Shown here in pieces: positions 1 to 8,044 of a stretch of 40,193 nucleotides of DNA. The notes below the pieces were generated by a model. It was not told where the DNA came from. It did not search any database and saw nothing but the letters and a program-made list of their open reading frames with translations. Origin of the DNA: an uncultured Bacteroidota bacterium (GTDB taxonomy: Bacteria; Bacteroidota; Bacteroidia; Chitinophagales; Chitinophagaceae); contig CAIYKV010000161.1 of assembly GCA_903926855.1 (NCBI GenBank), positions 1 to 40,193 of the forward strand, in the 5' to 3' direction. The translations under genes were made by a program, and so were the position numbers. How positions within the stretch are numbered: position 1 is the stretch's first letter; every line of letters begins with the position of its first letter.

Positions 1-6
1 ATTCAA

Positions 7-147
7 AAGTCAAAATTCAAAAGCCAAAAGCCAAAAGCCAAAAGCCAAAAGCCAAAAGCCAAAAGCCAAAAGCCAAAAGCCAAAGCAATCCGTAAAACGC
101 AAATTAACCCGAATATTTTTTGATTTTTTACTTTTGAATTTTGACTT
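7..147. repeat. 17-bp inverted repeat flanking the heptamer array
   Basis: Positions 7-23 (AAGTCAAAATTCAAAAG) and 131-147 are exact reverse complements, 17 of 17 bases. They bracket the heptamer array and about 45 bp of unique A/T-rich sequence. The right arm ends 34 bp before the chosen hutU start. Paired arms would make a large stem-loop in the hutU leader. Its function is unknown; it could be a remnant of a repeat element or a leader structure. Confidence 0.75.
23..84. repeat. Tandem heptamer array (GCCAAAA)x8 plus partial copy
   Basis: Eight perfect head-to-tail copies of GCCAAAA begin at 23, 30, 37, 44, 51, 58, 65 and 72, followed by a shortened copy at 79-84. The 7-bp period is not a multiple of three, so this is not coding repetition. 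It lies about 100 bp upstream of the hutU start. A related array with the same GCCAA core occurs at 24860-24929. Such arrays can change length by slipped-strand replication, which here would change leader length or promoter distance; that effect is inferred. Confidence 0.9.
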
Positions 148-181
148 CTATTACCTAAGTTTCAAAACAATCAGCAATATC

Positions 182-1852
182 ATGTCATTACTCCATTACG
201 ATCCAGTTAAATACAAAACGCCTACCGGAACATTATTGAACTGTAAGGGATGGGTTCAGGAAGCTGCATTGAGGATGTTGTTGAATAATCTGAACCCGGA
301 AGTTGCGGAAAGGCCGGATGATTTGATTGTATATGGTGGAAGGGGGAAAGCGGCGAGAAATTTTGAGAGCCTGGATCTGATTATAAAATCGTTGAAAGAC
401 CTGAATGATGATGAGACTTTGTTGATTCAGAGCGGGAAGCCTGTAGCTATTTTACAAACACATGTAAATGCACCAAGGGTATTGCTTTCCAATTCACAAT
501 TGGTTCCCAAATGGGCTACTTGGGAACATTTTACGGAGTTGGAGAAAAAAGGTTTGATGATGTATGGACAAATGACGGCCGGATCATGGATTTATATTGG
601 ATCGCAGGGGATTGTACAAGGTACTTATGAAACATTTGCCGCGGTAGCAGATAAACATTTTGGAGGAACACTTAAAGGCACCCTGAGTGTTAGTGCCGGT
701 TTGGGCGGAATGGGTGGTGCACAGCCTCTGGCGATCAGCATGTGTGGAGGAGTTTCATTAATAGCAGAAGTGGAAGAATGGAGAATAGATAAACGACTGG
801 AAACAAAATACCTGGACGTGAAATTTTCAGAAATTGATGAAGCCATTGATTATGCACTGGCTGCAAAAAAAGCAAAACAGGCGATTAGTATTGGAGTGGT
901 AGCCAATGCGGTTCATTTACTGAACCGATTGATAGAAAGAAATATAATGGTTGATATACTTACTGATCAGACATCGGCTCATGATCCATTGATCGGTTAT
1001 ATACCACATACTTTATCAAATAGGGAAGCGGCTGATTTGAGAAATAGTAATCCGGAAGAATACCTGAAACTAAGTTACCAGAGTATGCGATTGCATGTTG
1101 AATTGATGATTGCTATGCAAAAAAACGGGGCCATCACATTCGATTATGGAAATAATTTACGTGCCAGGGCCCAGGAGAATGGGTTGACAAATGCATTTGA
1201 TTTTCCGGGTTTTGTTCCTGCGTATATACGTCCGCTTTTTTGTGAAGGCAAAGGCCCTTTCCGTTGGGCTGCACTAAGCGGAGATCCCCAGGATATTGCG
1301 GTTACGGATGCTTTGGTAATGGAACTTTTCCCCGAAAATAAAAGCATGCTTCGCTGGATGAAAATGGCTAAAGAAAAAATTGCTTTTCAGGGGTTGCCAG
1401 CAAGGATCTGTTGGCTGGGACAGGGGGAAAGAGAAAAAGCAGGATTGGCTTTTAATGAACTTGTTAGGACCGGTAAAGTAAAAGCGCCCATTGTGATTGG
1501 GCGTGATCATTTGGATACGGGATCAGTGGCTTCCCCCAATCGTGAAACCGAAGCCATGCTGGATGGATCGGACGCCGTTGCCGATTGGCCTGTATTAAAT
1601 GCTTTAGTAAATACCGCCGGAGGAGCCAGTTGGGTAAGTCTGCACCATGGAGGAGGGGTAGGAATGGGATATAGTATTCATGCCGGAATGGTAATTGTGG
1701 CTGATGGAACTGATGCCGCTGCAGCGAGACTTAGCAGGGTTTTAAGAAATGACCCGGGAATGGGTGTCATACGTCATGCCGATGCCGGTTATGATCTGGC
1801 ACTGACCACCCTCCGTAAGTTTGGATTAAGCATTGTAGACAGATTACAATAA
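182..1852 (+). CDS. hutU: Urocanate hydratase (urocanase)
   Basis: Cytoplasmic enzyme of histidine degradation that hydrates urocanate to 4-imidazolone-5-propionate using tightly bound NAD+ as an electrophile. The 556-aa length from the ATG at 182 matches the common urocanase of about 550-560 aa. Visible family signatures are the NAD-binding glycine segment [10 protein letters not shown], the cysteine segment [10 protein letters not shown] that carries the conserved active-site cysteine, and the near-invariant stretches [16 protein letters not shown] and [13 protein letters not shown]. The frame stays open upstream to a TTG at 134, but that extension overlaps the inverted-repeat arm and adds residues not typical of the family, so I reject it. 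No other hut genes are in the window; they may lie to the left or elsewhere. Confidence 0.96.
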   Translation: MSLLHYDPVKYKTPTGTLLNCKGWVQEAALRMLLNNLNPEVAERPDDLIVYGGRGKAARNFESLDLIIKSLKDLNDDETLLIQSGKPVAILQTHVNAPRVLLSNSQLVPKWATWEHFTELEKKGLMMYGQMTAGSWIYIGSQGIVQGTYETFAAVADKHFGGTLKGTLSVSAGLGGMGGAQPLAISMCGGVSLIAEVEEWRIDKRLETKYLDVKFSEIDEAIDYALAAKKAKQAISIGVVANAVHLLNRLIERNIMVDILTDQTSAHDPLIGYIPHTLSNREAADLRNSNPEEYLKLSYQSMRLHVELMIAMQKNGAITFDYGNNLRARAQENGLTNAFDFPGFVPAYIRPLFCEGKGPFRWAALSGDPQDIAVTDALVMELFPENKSMLRWMKMAKEKIAFQGLPARICWLGQGEREKAGLAFNELVRTGKVKAPIVIGRDHLDTGSVASPNRETEAMLDGSDAVADWPVLNALVNTAGGASWVSLHHGGGVGMGYSIHAGMVIVADGTDAAAARLSRVLRNDPGMGVIRHADAGYDLALTTLRKFGLSIVDRLQ

Positions 1853-1988
1853 TCGCTATTCTCTATTAGTCCTTTGCAATAATTACGCATAAAATGGGGA
1901 TTGAAGGATAATTTATATCAGGTATAAATACTGGTTTTTTGCTTTTTGTGCGATTGTATGTTTGTAGGATACCATTTTATCCACTATC

Positions 1989-2504
1989 ATGCAACATCCT
2001 CTGATACAGGAAAGTATATATGAAGTTCGGGGGCAAAAAATAATGCTCGATCGTGATCTGGCAAAATTGTATGAAGTACCGGTAAAATCATTGAATCTTG
2101 CAGTAAAACGAAATGCAGATCGATTTCCTCCGGATTTTATGTTTAAACTAACCAAGGAAGAATTTACCAACTTGAGGTTTCATTTTGAAACCTCAAGTTG
2201 GGGAGGGAACAGATACCTGCCATATGCATTTACCGAATTGGGTGTTTCCATGCTTTCGAGTGTATTACATAGCTCCCGTGCTATTCATATGAATATCCTG
2301 ATTATGCGCACTTTTGTCTTTATCAGGCAAAATGTTCATACCTACCAGGAATTGGCGGATGAAATGGAGGAAATAAAACAAAGAGTGGGTAACCACAGCG
2401 AACAGTTGGAATTGCTTTATGAAGCCATTGAAAATTTTCTGGATACTAAAACAGAAAAAAACAGTTGGGAGGATAGAGAACGTATTGGGTTCAAAAAGGC
2501 TTGA
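1989..2504 (+). CDS. ORF6N-domain protein (KilA-N/Bro-like)
   Basis: A 171-aa protein. Residues about 8-95 match the ORF6N domain, a predicted DNA-binding domain found in phage antirepressor-like proteins and widespread in Bacteroidota chromosomes. Typical signatures are the opening YEVRGQKIMLDRDLAKLYEV, the RFPPDFMF segment, and the WGGNRYLPYAFTELGVSML segment. The C-terminal third (about 110-160) is charged and helical, probably a coiled coil for oligomerisation. The gene stands alone 136 bp after hutU, with no phage genes nearby. A perfect hairpin (2167-2201) lies inside the coding sequence at the NLRFHFETSS residues. The cellular role of chromosomal ORF6N proteins is poorly known; regulation is a guess from the domain. 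Confidence 0.88.
   Translation: MQHPLIQESIYEVRGQKIMLDRDLAKLYEVPVKSLNLAVKRNADRFPPDFMFKLTKEEFTNLRFHFETSSWGGNRYLPYAFTELGVSMLSSVLHSSRAIHMNILIMRTFVFIRQNVHTYQELADEMEEIKQRVGNHSEQLELLYEAIENFLDTKTEKNSWEDRERIGFKKA
2167..2201. repeat. Perfect 16-bp hairpin inside the ORF6N gene
   Basis: Positions 2167-2182 and 2186-2201 are exact reverse complements with a 3-nt TTT loop. The stem reads CCAACTTGAGGTTTCA on the left. It falls in the ORF6N coding frame. A 16/16 match with so short a loop is unlikely by chance in coding DNA and would form a stable mRNA hairpin or DNA cruciform. Confidence 0.9.
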
Positions 2505-2530
2505 TGGTGTTAGTCAAGCATGCGCATAAA

Positions 2531-2592
2531 AAAGGAACAAATAAACAAGATGGATTTTCATTGATAGCTCCATTTTTGTTCTTCTGTTCCTA
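2531..2592. terminator. Imperfect inverted repeat between convergent genes (possible bidirectional terminator)
   Basis: The segment beginning AAAGGAACAA near 2531 and the segment ending TTCTTCTGTTCC near 2590 are imperfect reverse complements with A-rich and T-rich flanks. It lies between the rightward ORF6N gene and the leftward 51-aa small ORF, where a shared terminator would be expected. The stem has several mismatches and no long GC core, so the call is tentative. Confidence 0.35.
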
Positions 2593-2617
2593 TTCCTGCC
2601 AACGCCATTTAAAACGA

Positions 2618-2773
2618 TCAACTTCCTCTTGAACCGCCGGTTTTGATCGGTTTTTTATTGGCCCCGGCTGCTTTGGCCCCGGGTTTGGCGATAAATTTCG
2701 AACCCTGTAATCCCCCTTTCAGGCCTTTACTTCCGGGTTTTCCGCTGTTTTTATTGTTTACGGGTAATGACAT
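2618..2773 (-). CDS. Small basic Gly/Lys/Pro-rich protein, 51 aa
   Basis: An intact reverse-strand ORF from ATG (complement of 2771-2773) to TGA (complement of 2618-2620). The protein starts MSLPVNNKNSGKPGSKGLKG and ends KKPIKTGGSRGS. It is rich in Gly, Lys, Ala, Pro and Ser with almost no hydrophobic core or acidic residues, so it is probably disordered and strongly basic, possibly nucleic-acid binding. It occupies most of an otherwise empty 377-bp gap. Its leader is A-rich (AAAAAAAAGATACA), like other starts in this window. I do not recognise a family. It could be a chance ORF, but the biased composition with many GGN and AAA codons favours a real gene. Confidence 0.5.
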   Translation of the reverse strand: MSLPVNNKNSGKPGSKGLKGGLQGSKFIAKPGAKAAGANKKPIKTGGSRGS

Positions 2774-2881
2774 TGTATCTTTTTTTTGCTGATGAAAATT
2801 TCGGTGTTAAGGTAAGCCGTTTTTGGCTATTTTCAAATTATGAAACGATTTCGCTTTCAGGTAAATAAATAATACTACACT

Positions 2882-3475
2882 ATGGGTAAAGGAAGACTGG
2901 AAGCATTTAGTGATGGGGTACTGGCCATTATCATTACGATTATGGTATTGGAAATGAAAGTTCCGTTAGGGGATCAATTGATTTCATTGAAGCCTTTGCT
3001 ACCCGTTTTTATCAGCTATATCCTGAGTTTCATTAATATCGGAATCTACTGGAATAATCACCATCATTTATTTCATGCGGCTACGAAAATCAATGGAAAA
3101 GTAATGTGGGCCAATATCCATTTGCTTTTTTGGTTGTCACTTCTGCCTTTTGCCTCTGGCTGGATGGGCGAAAACCATTTTGCATCCTGGCCTACTGCCT
3201 TATTTGGTGTTGATCTGTTTATGGCCGGCCTTGCATACTATATTCTTGCCAAATCCCTGGTTACCCTGCATGGAAAAAACTCTACATTGGCAAAAGCTGT
3301 TGGAAATGATACAAAAGAAAAAGCTTCTGTTATTATATATGCTCTGGGTATTGCACTTGCCTGTTTTAATGGATGGATTAGTTTATCCCTGTATGCTGCA
3401 GTTGCTTTATTATGGTTAATTCCTGACAGAAGAATTGAGAGAAAAATAAATGATGATCATAGTCAGGAAGTATAA
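2882..3475 (+). CDS. TMEM175-family (DUF1211) membrane protein, putative K+ channel
   Basis: A 197-aa integral inner-membrane protein. The N-terminus RLEAFSDGVLAIIITIMVLE contains the FSDG motif (residues 9-12) in the first transmembrane helix, the hallmark of TMEM175/DUF1211 proteins; characterised bacterial members are potassium-permeable channels with six helices per subunit. About six hydrophobic segments can be read, separated by short polar loops such as the His-rich WNNHHHLFH near residue 58. Length fits bacterial members (about 190-220 aa). It is monocistronic: the next gene, 8 bp beyond, runs the other way. Ion specificity is inferred from the family only. Confidence 0.88.
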   Translation: MGKGRLEAFSDGVLAIIITIMVLEMKVPLGDQLISLKPLLPVFISYILSFINIGIYWNNHHHLFHAATKINGKVMWANIHLLFWLSLLPFASGWMGENHFASWPTALFGVDLFMAGLAYYILAKSLVTLHGKNSTLAKAVGNDTKEKASVIIYALGIALACFNGWISLSLYAAVALLWLIPDRRIERKINDDHSQEV

Positions 3476-3483
3476 GCTTACCG

Positions 3484-4047
3484 TTAGTCCAACCTTTTCA
3501 TCAACTCATCATCAATCTTCCTGAATAGATGATAAGGTTTATACGCCCGCCATTCCGGAATATCCATTAATTCGATATAATAGTTCAGTTTTTTCTTTTT
3601 GAAATCCTGTTGGGTGGCTTCCGGCATATTTAATGAAATGGCCCATCCATTCTGCTCGCTCAGTTCTTCATACCATTCCTGGTAATATTCTTTATCACTG
3701 CTATGAAAATTAAGTACGTTCTCTGTAATCAGTATGTATTTATAAATACCCTGGTTATATAAGAGATCCATCACTTCCTTTTTCAATTCCATGATATCAT
3801 TTTCAATCGCATCATTCCATTCTCCCAACAATTCAATGATGGCAAAATTCAACTCATAGTCAACGTAAATAATTTTGAGATAAAGCGTCTTACTGCCAAA
3901 ATCATCCCATTGTGGATGGATATAATAATTATATACTGTTTGAGAAAATGTAAACTCGCTGTACTTCCTCCCAAAAAAAGGTGATTTGGGATCTTCTTCG
4001 GCAATGTAGATATGCCTCCAGTTATAAAAAGGTTCTATATCATGCAT
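3484..4047 (-). CDS. Unknown protein, last gene of the murQ operon
   Basis: A 187-aa soluble protein with no signal peptide or membrane segment, rich in Tyr, Trp, Asp and Glu (for example FYNWRHIYIAEEDPKSPFFG near the N-terminus and YYQEWYEELSEQNGWAISLN in the middle). It follows murQ by 10 bp on the same strand and is the third gene of a leftward operon with the BadF-type kinase and murQ. I do not recognise a family. Acidic, aromatic-rich proteins of this style are common as conserved hypotheticals in Bacteroidota. A link to amino-sugar or cell-wall recycling is suggested only by position. Confidence 0.8.
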   Translation of the reverse strand: MHDIEPFYNWRHIYIAEEDPKSPFFGRKYSEFTFSQTVYNYYIHPQWDDFGSKTLYLKIIYVDYELNFAIIELLGEWNDAIENDIMELKKEVMDLLYNQGIYKYILITENVLNFHSSDKEYYQEWYEELSEQNGWAISLNMPEATQQDFKKKKLNYYIELMDIPEWRAYKPYHLFRKIDDELMKRLD

Positions 4048-4057
4048 ACTATATCAG

Positions 4058-4879
4058 CTAAGAAGCGGTAGCGGCTTCTACTGCTTTTTTTACACTTCCG
4101 TGTTTTAATAACAGGTCTTTTGCTTTTTCGTAATCTGTAAGCGATAGACCATCCATCACCATTTTCACTCCTCTGTCAACCAACTTTACATTACTTAATT
4201 GCATGTTCACCATTTTATTGTCTTCAACCCGTCCCAATTGAATCATAATAGAGGTTGATATCATATTCAAAACCAGTTTTTGTGCTGTACCACTTTTCAT
4301 TCGGGTACTACCCGTAACGAATTCAGGTCCCACTACGACTTCAACAGGATAATCTGCCTCGGCAGAAACCGGTGAGGATGGATTACAACTGATACTACCT
4401 GTAATAATTCCCCTTTTGCGACATTGTTTTAAAGCCCCAATTACATAGGGTGTTGTGCCACTGGCGGCAAGTCCTACTACCACATCCTTATCACTAATAA
4501 AATGTTTTTGCAGATCTGTCCAACCATCCTCAGCACTATCCTCTGCAAATTCCACTGCCTGGGTTATAGCTTTTTCTCCGCCTGCAATTAGTCCGATCAC
4601 CAGTCCATACGGAACCCCAAAAGTAGGTGGACATTCACTCGCATCAACAATTCCCAATCTGCCACTGGTGCCCGCGCCTATATAGAATAATCTTCCCCCA
4701 GCCAGCATTTTATCGCTGATGGCTGAAACCAGTTTTTCAATTTGAGGGATGGCTCTTTCAACGGCTTCCGGAACGGTTTTATCTTCTTTATTGATATTTT
4801 TCAGCAAATCCAGAATCGGCATATTCTCCAGATGCCTGTAAATAGAAGCTTGTTCAGTTACTTTAATAAACTCTGACAT
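4058..4879 (-). CDS. murQ: N-acetylmuramic acid 6-phosphate etherase
   Basis: Cytoplasmic lyase that removes D-lactate from N-acetylmuramate 6-phosphate, giving N-acetylglucosamine 6-phosphate for peptidoglycan recycling. The 273-aa protein carries a SIS sugar-phosphate domain with the signature YIGAGTSGRLGIVDASECPP (residues about 66-85). Two glutamates match the catalytic pair of the family: E82 in DASECPPTFG and E113 in FAEDSAEDGW. The later STRMKSGTAQKLVLNM segment is also typical. Length is slightly below the roughly 300 aa of E. coli MurQ because the C-terminus is shorter. It follows the kinase gene by 9 bp, consistent with co-transcription and with a kinase supplying its phosphorylated substrate. 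Confidence 0.95.
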   Translation of the reverse strand: MSEFIKVTEQASIYRHLENMPILDLLKNINKEDKTVPEAVERAIPQIEKLVSAISDKMLAGGRLFYIGAGTSGRLGIVDASECPPTFGVPYGLVIGLIAGGEKAITQAVEFAEDSAEDGWTDLQKHFISDKDVVVGLAASGTTPYVIGALKQCRKRGIITGSISCNPSSPVSAEADYPVEVVVGPEFVTGSTRMKSGTAQKLVLNMISTSIMIQLGRVEDNKMVNMQLSNVKLVDRGVKMVMDGLSLTDYEKAKDLLLKHGSVKKAVEAATAS

Positions 4880-4888
4880 ATCCGTTTT

Positions 4889-5728
4889 TTATCGATGATA
4901 TTCTATTAGTCCCTGCATAGGGGCTTTTAATACTTTTCCAAGTTCCAATTCATAGGTATTGCAAAGTTCTTTCAATACATCCCTAAATCCAAATGCGATA
5001 CTTCCAATAAAATGAATGGGTAGTGTCCAGCTTTCCCGGTATTTATATAAATGCGTAAAATAAAAATCGTTTAACCCATCCTCTATAATATTCTCAATCA
5101 TATAATGTCCCCTGTTCTCTGCCAGAAATATGGCAAAAGATGCCAGGTAGCGGTTCGCCAGGGGATGTTTATATACTTGTTCTAATATATCAATTCCGCT
5201 TGTCTGAAATCGTTTCTCAAAACGGGCACTCAGGTCCTCGTCAAAAGTGTTGTAAAGATAATATTGTACTACTTTTTTACCAAGATAGGCCCCGCTGCCT
5301 TCATCTCCCAGAATATAACCAATACCCGGACTATTCTTTACAATCTTTCTTCCATTATAGTAACAGGAATTGGAACCGGTACCCAATATACAGGCAATGC
5401 CTTTCCCTTTTCCGCATAAAGCCCTTGCCGCAGCCAGCAAATCGGTTTGCACTTCTGTTTTTGCCCCGGGAAATGTTTTTTTCAATACTTTTTTAATGAT
5501 CGCCAGATTATCCGGATTACTGAGGCCGGTACCATAAAAATGGACTTCCGTAATCTTAGCGTTCTTTAATTTGGGGAGTAATTCTTTGTTAAGAAGTGCC
5601 AGTATCTGCTCAGGACTAAGAAAATAGGGGCTAATGCCCTGCGTGGTTATTTTCCTGGTTTTCCCTTTTTCTACCAGACACCATTCGCATTTTGTGGCTC
5701 CGCTGTCGGCAATCAATATTATGGACAT
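4889..5728 (-). CDS. BadF/BadG/BcrA-type amino-sugar kinase (GlcNAc and/or MurNAc kinase)
   Basis: A 279-aa cytoplasmic ATPase of the BadF/BadG/BcrA branch of the actin/hexokinase fold. The phosphate-1 loop is ADSGATKCEW (D8, G10, T12) and the phosphate-2 loop is CILGTGSNSCYY near residue 115, followed by GYILGDEGSGAYLG. The family includes N-acetylglucosamine kinases and MurK, which phosphorylates N-acetylmuramate and GlcNAc in some Clostridia and in Tannerella. Position as first gene of an operon directly before murQ makes a MurK-like role attractive: MurNAc would be phosphorylated and passed to MurQ. No MurNAc transporter is adjacent. Substrate choice cannot be read from sequence. Its promoter must lie in the 171-bp divergent gap shared with the protease gene. 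Confidence 0.85.
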   Translation of the reverse strand: MSIILIADSGATKCEWCLVEKGKTRKITTQGISPYFLSPEQILALLNKELLPKLKNAKITEVHFYGTGLSNPDNLAIIKKVLKKTFPGAKTEVQTDLLAAARALCGKGKGIACILGTGSNSCYYNGRKIVKNSPGIGYILGDEGSGAYLGKKVVQYYLYNTFDEDLSARFEKRFQTSGIDILEQVYKHPLANRYLASFAIFLAENRGHYMIENIIEDGLNDFYFTHLYKYRESWTLPIHFIGSIAFGFRDVLKELCNTYELELGKVLKAPMQGLIEYHR

Positions 5729-5899
5729 ACACTAAAGTTAACTATGAACTGCGAATTATAGATGACAAAACCCGGTTACAGGTCTTAATCAGACTGCAAC
5801 TTAGCCCTTTCATCCTAAAAGCGCAAACCTTTCAGCAGCATGTAAACTTAAATAAGGATATTTGCTTTTAAACATTTAAGATACAAAGAAGCGATAATT

Positions 5900-7486
5900 A
5901 TGGGAAGTAAAAAAATGCAGGTTTGGTTACCAATGGTTTTTGCGTTGGTAATGATTGCAGGAATGGTGATAGGTTATCAGTTAAAGGAAAAGACATCCGG
6001 GAACCGTTTTTTCAATCTTACGGGTCATTCCTCCTTACAGGAATTACTGGAATTGGTGAAAGGCAAATATGTTGATAAACTGGCTTCAGACAGTATAAAC
6101 CAGCTGGCAGCCAATGAATTACTGTCACATCTTGATCCGCATTCCGTATACATACCTTCCAGTCACCTGAAAGAGGTAAACGAACAGTTGATGGGGAATT
6201 TCCAGGGAATTGGGGTTGAGTTTCAGATTTTTAATGATACGGTGAATGTAATGAATGTGATTAAGGACGGGCCTTCCGAAAAAGCAGGCTTGCAGGTAGG
6301 CGATAAGTTTATAAAAGTGGATGATAGTATTGTGATCGCCGGTAAAAATATCAACGCAGATAAAATTCGTCAGTTATTACGAGGAGAGCAAAATACAAAA
6401 GTAAATCTGCAGCTAAAAAGAGGGGATCAGTTAAAAAATGTAACGATTATTCGGGGTGTTATCCCGGTTGCTTCGGTTGATGCTGCCTATATCATTGCTC
6501 CGGGAACAGGATACCTGCGGATCAACAAATTTGCCGACCGTACTTATGAAGAGTTTATGCAAAACATGGAGAAATTGCAAAAACTGGGAATGAAACAGTT
6601 GATTCTGGATTTGAGGGGAAATGGTGGCGGATTGATGAAAGAAGCGGTAGATATTGCTGATGAATTTTTAAGTGGAGATAAACTAATTGTGTATACCGAA
6701 GGGGAACATGCCCCAAGGCTTGAATACCATGCCAAGCGAGATGGAATTTTTGAAAATGGAAAACTGGAGGTGTTAATTGATGAAACTTCTGCTTCGGCAA
6801 GTGAAGTGTTGGCCGGGGCATTACAGGATTGGGACAGGGCAACCATTATTGGCAGAAGGTCATTTGGGAAAGGGCTGGTACAACAGCAGTTTCAATTATC
6901 TGACGGAAGCGCGGTTAGGTTAACTATTGCCCGCTATTATTCTCCTTTGGGCAGAAATATTCAAAAGCCCTATACAAAAGGAAAAGAAGAATATGAAGAG
7001 GAACTCTCAGAAAGATTTCATAATGGAGAAGTGTTGAAAGGTGATACAGCAAAGCCCAAGGGTAAAGCATTTAAAACTCCTGCCGGACGAATTGTATACG
7101 GTGGAGGTGGGATTACACCGGATATTTTTGTTCCTTTTGATACTACCCATATGGAACCGGGTTTACTAAAACTCTATTATAAGAACACATTGGGAAATTT
7201 TGTATATCATTATTATATGGAAAACCCTGAGTTCTTTAAAAAGATGGCTTCACCTGGTGATTTGGCAAATAAATTTACTCCGGGCGATAAAGAATGGAAA
7301 AGTCTGGTTTCTTTTGCAAAGAAAGATAGTGTTGAATTGACCGGGATTACGGCCAAAGACAAGATGATGTTGTTACAAAGAGTGCAAAGTTTTATGGCGA
7401 GGCAAATCTGGCGGACCGAAGGATATTTTGAAGTATCCAACAAATCTGATTCTACTGTTCAGAGAGCGATTGAACAGATGAAATAA
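5900..7486 (+). CDS. S41-family C-terminal processing protease
   Basis: A 528-aa membrane-anchored periplasmic serine protease of the CtpA/Prc type, which trims C-termini of envelope proteins. One N-terminal hydrophobic segment (about 8-26) is a signal anchor. A PDZ domain follows (about 95-185; GIGVEFQIFNDTVNVMNVIK, then the AGLQVGDKF turn). The peptidase core has LDLRGNGGG near 237-244, catalytic Ser299 in DETSASASE and catalytic Lys324 in SFGKGLVQ, with the 25-residue spacing typical of this family. The C-terminal about 150 residues are an extra helical region seen in many Bacteroidota members. A strong terminator follows 14 bp after the stop, so it is probably monocistronic. Confidence 0.95.
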   Translation: MGSKKMQVWLPMVFALVMIAGMVIGYQLKEKTSGNRFFNLTGHSSLQELLELVKGKYVDKLASDSINQLAANELLSHLDPHSVYIPSSHLKEVNEQLMGNFQGIGVEFQIFNDTVNVMNVIKDGPSEKAGLQVGDKFIKVDDSIVIAGKNINADKIRQLLRGEQNTKVNLQLKRGDQLKNVTIIRGVIPVASVDAAYIIAPGTGYLRINKFADRTYEEFMQNMEKLQKLGMKQLILDLRGNGGGLMKEAVDIADEFLSGDKLIVYTEGEHAPRLEYHAKRDGIFENGKLEVLIDETSASASEVLAGALQDWDRATIIGRRSFGKGLVQQQFQLSDGSAVRLTIARYYSPLGRNIQKPYTKGKEEYEEELSERFHNGEVLKGDTAKPKGKAFKTPAGRIVYGGGGITPDIFVPFDTTHMEPGLLKLYYKNTLGNFVYHYYMENPEFFKKMASPGDLANKFTPGDKEWKSLVSFAKKDSVELTGITAKDKMMLLQRVQSFMARQIWRTEGYFEVSNKSDSTVQRAIEQMK

Positions 7487-7500
7487 ACGATGTTTTTGTC

Positions 7501-7530
7501 AAAGAGCCTTATTTCAGTAAGGCTCTTTTT
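7501..7530 (+). terminator. Rho-independent terminator after the S41 protease
   Basis: AAAGAGCCTTA (7501-7511) pairs perfectly with TAAGGCTCTTT (7518-7528) around a 6-nt loop, followed by further Ts. It sits 14 bp after the protease stop and separates that gene from the nuo operon. Confidence 0.9.
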
Positions 7531-7693
7531 GTATAATCTTGTAAAGAAGAAAAAACGACAAATCTAACCAGACAAATACAAAAAAATTACTGACCACCGT
7601 CATGGAAAAAACGTGCATAAATCATTTTCCATTGCTCCGATTATTTCGTATTTTTATTTTTCATCATAGATATATTCTTAAAAATAAGAACCT

Positions 7694-8044
7694 ATGGGTC
7701 CGGTTTCCTTAATTGCTTTGTTTATTGCTGCGGTTCTGTTTTCAGCTGGTGGCATTTTGGTTGGAAAAATTTTAGTAAAAGGTAGCCGTAACCCACAAAA
7801 GGGACAGGCATATGAGTGTGGGATACCTACCACTACTTCCCCCTGGCACCAGTTTAATGTGGGTTATTATCTCTTCGCTTTATTATTCCTGATTTTTGAT
7901 GTTGAATTGGTATTTCTTTACCCATGGGCAGTAGTGGTTAAGCAATTGGGTATGGTTGCTTTTTTTGAGATACTGGTATTCATCTTTATATTATTCATGG
8001 GTTTCTTATACGCACATAAAAAAGGAGCATTAACATGGAGTTGA
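7694..8044 (+). CDS. nuoA: NADH-quinone oxidoreductase subunit A
   Basis: A 116-aa inner-membrane subunit of complex I with three transmembrane helices. The conserved first loop [14 protein letters not shown] contains the YECG motif, and the second helix carries the [12 protein letters not shown] segment with the family's acidic residues. It lies at the junction of the membrane and peripheral arms. It is the first gene of the operon, 207 bp after the protease stop, and its end overlaps nuoB by 10 nt, suggesting translational coupling. The promoter should be in the A/T-rich 7531-7693 region; I could not place boxes with confidence. Confidence 0.95.
   Translation: MGPVSLIALFIAAVLFSAGGILVGKILVKGSRNPQKGQAYECGIPTTTSPWHQFNVGYYLFALLFLIFDVELVFLYPWAVVVKQLGMVAFFEILVFIFILFMGFLYAHKKGALTWS

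Noticed and set aside
23..84. CRISPR array
   Set aside because: Units are 7 bp with no spacers, and no cas genes are present; this is a simple tandem repeat, as is 24860-24929.
134..181. TTG-initiated N-terminal extension of hutU
   Set aside because: It overlaps the inverted-repeat arm, has no family similarity, and the ATG at 182 gives the standard urocanase length.
625..846. Reverse-strand ORF within hutU
   Set aside because: It lies fully opposite a well-conserved gene and has no recognisable protein features.
1913..2170. Reverse-strand 85-aa ORF opposite the ORF6N gene
   Set aside because: It is mostly antisense to the conserved ORF6N domain and its composition is that of a shadow frame.
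1989..2504. Prophage or mobile island marked by the ORF6N gene
   Set aside because: No integrase, structural phage gene, tRNA or att-like direct repeat is nearby; ORF6N genes are common as isolated chromosomal genes in Bacteroidota.
6544..6846. Two overlapping reverse-strand ORFs inside the S41 protease gene
   Set aside because: They are antisense to the conserved catalytic region, overlap each other, and have no start context or neighbours.
7531..7693. Specific -33/-7 promoter boxes for the nuo operon
   Set aside because: Several A/T-rich words resemble TAnnTTTG, but none has a TTTG box at correct spacing, so I did not call one.
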